Positions 60,399 to 64,000 of a stretch of 64,000 bases of DNA are shown piece after piece. The translations under genes were made by a program, and so were the position numbers. Source of the stretch: Shimia sp047124445 (GTDB taxonomy: Bacteria; Pseudomonadota; Alphaproteobacteria; Rhodobacterales; Rhodobacteraceae). Position 1 is the stretch's first letter; each line of letters starts with the position of its first letter. The notes beneath the pieces are model-generated. The model worked only from the letters and a program-made list of their open reading frames with translations. It ran no database searches and was not told the origin of the DNA. Where the stretch lies: assembly GCF_047124445.1 (NCBI RefSeq), contig NZ_CP138921.1, forward strand, positions 1,860,001 to 1,924,000, given 5' to 3'.

Positions 60399-61046
60399 TC
60401 AGATCCGGAACAGCGGTTGCAGCAACCTCGGCATAAAAGCGTTGAACTTTAGCCGAGCGTCTGTCGCGGCAAGGCAAATGCATGGCTCTCCTGCACCGGC
60501 AATCGGCGTGTGTTCCAAAGTCTCGTCGGCGACTTCCACATCCCCAGCCCCAAAACGCCCGGTTTCGTCGCTAAAGCTGCCTTGCAAAACAAGCGTCAGT
60601 TCCAGACCGTTGTGGCCGTGATCCGGCACCGCCTGTTCCGGCGGGATGTACAGCAGGCGCACGGAGCCGAACTCATCTTCGGCCAGAATGTCCTGCTTCA
60701 CCCCCATCCCAAGCGTTTTCCAACGGGGCTCCCGCCCTTTGAGCGCTTCCATCACCGGCGCGGGGTAAACCCCGCTGCTCGCATACACAGGCTCTTCGGG
60801 CATAGGATCATCGAGCATTGACAGGAGATTGGACTTCATAGTGTCAGACACCGCCACAGAGCTGGTATCCTCCAAAACAATACCACCCACGGCTTCATGC
60901 GCCTGAAGGGTGGCGCGCGCCTCTGCAGACATGGAGACCTGCGTGGCGACCACAAGGGAAAACGCATGCGGCAGGGTGCCTGCGGCATAAGCGGCCATCA
61001 TCGGCTCCGGGATATGATGAGTGATTGCGGGCATAGGCTGGCTCAT
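60399..61046 (-). CDS. chrR: ChrR-type anti-sigma factor lacking N-terminal zinc ligands
   Basis: A 215-residue anti-sigma factor with the ChrR layout: an N-terminal anti-sigma domain (MMAAYAAGTLPHAFSLVVAT) and a C-terminal cupin (SVRLLYIPPEQAVPDHGHNG). The cupin ligands known in R. sphaeroides ChrR are conserved (H143, H145, E149, H179). The N-terminal zinc set is not: H11 is kept, but the HxxxCxxC motif reads QxxxSxxA (Q36, S40, A43; ATQVSMSAEAR). The codons are CAG, TCT and GCG, so single base errors do not explain it. The start overlaps the rpoE stop. Confidence 0.92.
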   Translation of the reverse strand: MSQPMPAITHHIPEPMMAAYAAGTLPHAFSLVVATQVSMSAEARATLQAHEAVGGIVLEDTSSVAVSDTMKSNLLSMLDDPMPEEPVYASSGVYPAPVMEALKGREPRWKTLGMGVKQDILAEDEFGSVRLLYIPPEQAVPDHGHNGLELTLVLQGSFSDETGRFGAGDVEVADETLEHTPIAGAGEPCICLAATDARLKFNAFMPRLLQPLFRI

Positions 61047-61678
61047 TCCGAGAGATCTTTGAGTTCGTGTCGAAGGCGCTGCAGTCCCAGACGTATGCGT
61101 GATTTGATGGTGCCAAGCGGCAGGCCGGTCTGGTTGCTGATCTCCTGATGGGTCAGCTCGCCCAAATAGGCCTTTTCTATCACCTCACGCTGCTCCGGGC
61201 GCAGCTTGGCAAGCGCGGCACGCAATTGTCCCGTTTCCTGTTCAATCGCCACAATCTGCGTCGCATCTGGCTCGGCCTCCGGCTCCTCTTTGAGGGCTTC
61301 AGGCATCGGCCGATTTTCCTTGCGGGCGACGTCGATCTGACGGTTGCGAACAATCTGATACACCCAGGCCGAGACCTGTGCGCGATGCGGGTCAAACATA
61401 TGGGCCTTGCGCCACAACGTCAGCATCACGTCCTGCACAATCTCCTCCGCTTGCGCGGCAGAGGTGCCGTTCCGCATCACAAACCCTTTGAGCCGTGGCG
61501 CGAAATGGTCAAACAACGATGCAAACGCAGCCTTGTCCCGATGATCACGTACGGCGATCATCCACAGGGTTTCCTGTGAGGGCGCGGCTTTGGCTTGCGA
61601 CACACGCTGCCTTTCATTGCGACGCGCCTTGGGCATTGCGGCCGGGGCGCGGGGGATATCAAGTGTTGCACTAACCAT
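61043..61678 (-). CDS. rpoE: ECF sigma factor RpoE (ChrR-controlled, singlet-oxygen type)
   Basis: A sigma-70 family ECF factor. Region 2 is visible in FDHFAPRLKGFVMRNGTSAA and VSAWVYQIVRNRQIDVARKE, and region 4 in LRPEQREVIEKAYLGELTHQ and GLPLGTIKSRIRLGLQRLR. ATG 61678 gives 211 residues, with about 40 non-conserved N-terminal residues; ATG 61636 would give 197. An apparent autoregulatory promoter ends six bases before 61678, so the message may be leaderless. chrR follows in the same transcript (ATGA). In R. sphaeroides this pair governs the singlet-oxygen response. Confidence 0.93.
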   Translation of the reverse strand: MVSATLDIPRAPAAMPKARRNERQRVSQAKAAPSQETLWMIAVRDHRDKAAFASLFDHFAPRLKGFVMRNGTSAAQAEEIVQDVMLTLWRKAHMFDPHRAQVSAWVYQIVRNRQIDVARKENRPMPEALKEEPEAEPDATQIVAIEQETGQLRAALAKLRPEQREVIEKAYLGELTHQEISNQTGLPLGTIKSRIRLGLQRLRHELKDLSE

Positions 61679-61683
61679 ATCCT

Positions 61684-61713
61684 CATTACGCGGTCCTGCG
61701 CAAAGCGGATCAT
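61684..61713 (-). promoter_or_regulatory. Candidate RpoE autoregulatory promoter
   Basis: On the minus strand TGATCC (61713-61708), an 18-base spacer and TAATGA (61689-61684). This agrees with the R. sphaeroides RpoE consensus as I recall it (TGATCC at -35, TA-rich -10, 18-base spacing). It lies immediately before the rpoE start codon. Confidence 0.65.
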
Positions 61714-61753
61714 GCGGGGGGAGAGAAAATCGTAACACCTTGTGGCAGAACGA

Positions 61754-62137
61754 TTACTTTTCAACCTCCGCAAAAACCCGCTTGGCGACCCGGAAACACT
61801 CCAGAGCCTGCGGCACACCGCAATAGATGCCAACCACATGGATGATGGACTGCACCTCGTCTTTGCTCACCCCATTGGTCAGAGCGCCGCGCAAGTGGAT
61901 TTCCCACTCGGTCATCTTTCCGAGCGCCGCAATCATCGACAGGTTCATCATCGAACGGGTTTTCGCGTCAATGGTGTCATCGCCCCAACCAAACCCCCAA
62001 CACCAGGCGGTCATCGCCTCCTGAAACGGGCGATGAAAATCATCCGCGTTGTCCAATGTGTTTTGCACATATTCGTCCCCCAATGTAGTTTTGCGTGCCG
62101 CCAGTCCCTTCAGGAACATGTCCTCATCCAAACTCAT
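61754..62137 (-). CDS. Carboxymuconolactone decarboxylase family protein
   Basis: A 127-residue protein from ATG 62137 (GGAGGA upstream; a longer frame is unsupported). It matches the CMD/AhpD-like fold with DDTIDAKTRSMMNLSMIAAL, KMTEWEIHLRGALTNGVSKD, and EVQSIIHVVGIYCGVPQALE. It lacks the AhpD CxxC, so the true decarboxylase branch is likelier than a peroxidase. The substrate is unknown; no protocatechuate-pathway genes are adjacent. It lies 75 bases upstream of the rpoE start on the same strand and might be co-expressed. Confidence 0.88.
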   Translation of the reverse strand: MSLDEDMFLKGLAARKTTLGDEYVQNTLDNADDFHRPFQEAMTAWCWGFGWGDDTIDAKTRSMMNLSMIAALGKMTEWEIHLRGALTNGVSKDEVQSIIHVVGIYCGVPQALECFRVAKRVFAEVEK

Positions 62138-62306
62138 GTCGCGTCCTCCCAAAACGAATGTTGTGAGAACCTTAGGGGCAGATCGGCCCGCTCGCGAGTG
62201 TTCTTTGCACTTGGCCACTAGGTGCCGATTGGCCAATCAGTAAATTTCTGACTTTCGTGAGATTTGGGCCTTGTGTCTGCGGGATGTGCCAAATATACGG
62301 GTCCGC

Positions 62307-62396
62307 GGAGACGTGGCCGAGTGGTCGAAGGCGCTCCCCTGCTAAGGGAGTATACCGGAAACGGTATCGAGGGTTCGAATCCCTTCGTCTCCGCCA
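62307..62396 (+). tRNA. tRNA-Ser (anticodon GCU)
   Basis: A 90-base type II tRNA with encoded CCA. The acceptor stem is GGAGACG with CGTCTCC, the D-arm GTGGCCGAGTGGTCGAAGGC, and the anticodon arm CTCCCCTGCTAAGGGAG with anticodon GCT. A long variable arm (ATACCGGAAACGGTAT) and the T-arm GAGGGTTCGAATCCCTT follow. It reads AGC/AGU serine codons. Confidence 0.97.
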
Positions 62397-62470
62397 TCAT
62401 CACATTGGCGCATATTGCAAATTCCACCTTTGCCTTTGGCACTGTGCGGCTGTTTGCACTGCTGTTCCGC

Positions 62471-63235
62471 CTAACTTGTGACTGTGCGCCAGCGGGTGGC
62501 TCGATGTTCCAGTGCGCGGATCAGGCCGAAGTCGATCAATAGCATCAATGCGGTGAAGCTGAGCGCGTAGGCCAGCACATAGCCGGTTTCAAACAGTTGG
62601 AAATAGAGGTGGATCTGAAACCCCACCCCGTTGCTGCGGCCCAGGAATTCGACCACTAGGACAATTTTCCAGATAATCGCCAATCCATTGCGCATGGCGG
62701 CAGCAACAAAAGGCCAAAGCTGGGGCCAAAGCACATGGCGCAGGTAGGTACCCCGGCGCATTTCAAACACCCGGCCCATATCCGCCAGAGCACTGTCGCG
62801 CGCCTGCACACCTTCCCGGATGGTCACCGCCACCATGGCGGTTTTGTTGAGCGCCACCGCTGTGATGGCCGCCACCTCGTTGAGGCCAATCCAGAGATAG
62901 CAGAGTACGATCACCACCAGCGCCGGGATGTTTAGCAGAACCAACAGCCAAGCAGACAGCCAGCGATTCACCGTCTCGTTGAGCCCCATGACCAGACCCA
63001 AAACCGTGCCAAGCCCCATTGCCAAGGCAAAGGCGGCCGCCACCCGGCCGGACGTGGCAAGCATGTGTTCTTGCCACTCTCCGCCGGCGATTTCGTCGAG
63101 CAGGATCTGCCAAACCGCGCCGGGTGCCGGCAAAACGGTGGGATCATTGCCAAGTCTGGCGGCCAGCGCCCACAGCCCGACCAACCCCAGAAGCGAGACG
63201 ATGACAGGTAGGGCTTGTGCGGGAGACTTGGTCAT
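62471..63235 (-). CDS. ABC transporter permease (taurine/sulfonate/nitrate type)
   Basis: A 254-residue permease of the SsuC/TauC/NrtB type with six hydrophobic segments. The EAA-loop appears as VFEMRRGTYLRHVLWPQLWP. ATG 63235 is chosen; ATG 63277 would add 14 residues and neither has a strong ribosome-binding site. The ATP-binding and binding-protein partners are not in the window on this side. It is divergent from the nosR/nirI gene, which suggests a metal, sulfur or nitrogen oxyanion substrate. Confidence 0.85.
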   Translation of the reverse strand: MTKSPAQALPVIVSLLGLVGLWALAARLGNDPTVLPAPGAVWQILLDEIAGGEWQEHMLATSGRVAAAFALAMGLGTVLGLVMGLNETVNRWLSAWLLVLLNIPALVVIVLCYLWIGLNEVAAITAVALNKTAMVAVTIREGVQARDSALADMGRVFEMRRGTYLRHVLWPQLWPFVAAAMRNGLAIIWKIVLVVEFLGRSNGVGFQIHLYFQLFETGYVLAYALSFTALMLLIDFGLIRALEHRATRWRTVTS

Positions 63236-63338
63236 CCACCCACTGTGCCATAGCGAAAACGCCGCGAGCAAAGCCATTCTGCGGCTCTGCGACCTAAGTC
63301 CAATAGGGGGCGCTTTGGTTCCTGCCTAGGCTCCGGTC

Positions 63339-64000
63339 ATGTCTGTCTGGTCAACGGCCCTCTCTGTTTTGCGCGCAGCACTGCTTTGGTGCGCCTCCGC
63401 CTTTGTGCTGGCGGCAGAGCCGTTACCGCGGGAGGCATTAGAGCCTTACATTGTGCCGCCGATGAGCCTGGGCGAGGCGGTGAACGACAAAGGGGTTTGG
63501 CAGCTGTTGAACTCCGGCGGAGCAGAAGCCGGATATGTGTTTGAAACCGAACCCATGGCCCCCCTGCCCGGCTTCTCCGGCGCGGCGATCAACCTGTTGG
63601 TGGTGCTGGATCTGGACGGGCGTTTTTTGGATGTGCAGCTGCTTTCTCATAACGAGCCGATCTTTGTGTCTGGCCTGCCGGAAAAGCTGTTTTACGACTT
63701 CTTCAAGCAATACCGCGGGCACTCGGTTTCGGACAGTCTGGTGGTGGGCACGCCCTATGGCGGCGGCGGGGACGGCTCCGCCTTGGTGTATCTGGACGGG
63801 GTGACCAAAGGTACCGCTTCGGTACGCATAGCCCATGAGAGCATTCTCGCGGCGGCGCTTCAGGTGGCGCGTGAGAAAATGAGCGGCATTGCCACCGGGC
63901 CGCCCGCCTCACCTAATCCCGACCACCACGAGGCGTTGACCTGGGACGATTTGGTATCTCAGGGTCTTGTAACTCGAAAAACCGTGCTCAATCACGAGAT
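63339..64000 (+). CDS. NosR/NirI family protein (3' partial)
   Basis: The frame starts at ATG 63339 and is open to the window end (220 residues). A signal-like N-terminus (LLWCASAFVLAAEPLPREAL) precedes the family's FMN-binding periplasmic domain: VPPMSLGEAVNDKGVWQLLN, AGYVFETEPMAPLPGFSGAA, LLSHNEPIFVSGL, and DGVTKGTASVRIAHESI. NosR supports nitrous oxide reductase synthesis and activity; NirI is the nitrite-reductase paralogue. The visible part fits NosR at least as well. The membrane and iron-sulfur domains would lie beyond the edge. Denitrification genes are therefore expected to the right. Confidence 0.88.
   Translation, partial: MSVWSTALSVLRAALLWCASAFVLAAEPLPREALEPYIVPPMSLGEAVNDKGVWQLLNSGGAEAGYVFETEPMAPLPGFSGAAINLLVVLDLDGRFLDVQLLSHNEPIFVSGLPEKLFYDFFKQYRGHSVSDSLVVGTPYGGGGDGSALVYLDGVTKGTASVRIAHESILAAALQVAREKMSGIATGPPASPNPDHHEALTWDDLVSQGLVTRKTVLNHE

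Noticed and set aside
62218..62442. A 74-codon minus-strand frame covering tRNA-Ser
   Set aside because: It reads through the tRNA. The apparent protein (KGFEPSIPFPVYSL) is the antisense of the tRNA gene, a well-known annotation artefact.

Overview
The window looks like a core chromosomal stretch of an alphaproteobacterium of the order Rhodobacterales, most likely a Roseobacter-group member. I infer this from gene families and gene order, not from a database search. The pointers are a two-lipoyl SucB, a TIGR02302/DUF4175 membrane protein, the pro-type subunit IV of an aa3 oxidase, phaA-phaB, an FtsEX-PlsC block, a pyrB cluster carrying a dihydroorotase look-alike, and an RpoE-ChrR singlet-oxygen module beside an amine-oxidase/DUF1365/MFS/DUF3833 cluster like that of Rhodobacter sphaeroides. 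Base composition is evenly GC-rich. I see no insertion sequence, prophage, CRISPR array or rRNA operon. Genes are packed tightly, with many 1-4 base overlaps.

Layout. 1-6.5 kb: 2-oxoglutarate dehydrogenase genes sucA (cut by the window edge), sucB and lpd, with two small genes between sucB and lpd. 7-10 kb: minus-strand ftsE-ftsX-plsC-PPOX. 10-19 kb: zinc-ribbon protein, DUF4175 protein, lysA, small envelope proteins, argH, and a divergent tlpA-like gene only 22 bases away. 19-24 kb: a degenerate EAL protein, phaA-phaB with palindromes upstream of both, a LysR regulator and an EamA exporter. 24-33 kb: tRNA methyltransferase, polyprenyl diphosphate synthase, ispE, a TPR protein, ETF-ubiquinone oxidoreductase and greA. 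33-38 kb: molybdenum cofactor genes (fdhD-mobA-mobB-moeA) and azlCD. 38-49 kb: metallo-hydrolase and acyl-CoA dehydrogenase, tsaC, yqgE, a DsbD-like domain protein and an RND efflux pair. 49-55.5 kb: moaB, a phosphoesterase, a uracil-DNA-glycosylase-like protein, then pyrB, four small unknown proteins, a pyrC-like gene and plsY. 55.5-62 kb: the RpoE-ChrR region. 62-64 kb: tRNA-Ser(GCU), an ABC permease and the start of a nosR/nirI gene.

The most interesting part is 55.5-61.7 kb. Three promoter-like sites of the form TGAWCC-18 bases-TA lie upstream of rpoE and on both sides of the divergent FAD-protein/DUF1365 intergenic region. This suggests that the sigma factor drives itself and a membrane-lipid cluster related to furan fatty acid synthesis. 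ChrR keeps its cupin metal ligands, but its N-terminal zinc motif HxxxCxxC reads QxxxSxxA. Other points of interest are a dispersed 44-base intergenic element built of four 11-base units (three copies), a PyrC-like protein without its metal ligands in the pyrB operon with paired PH-like membrane proteins, and a family-4-like uracil-DNA glycosylase missing three of four iron-sulfur cysteines. No intergenic gap exceeds about 300 bases.
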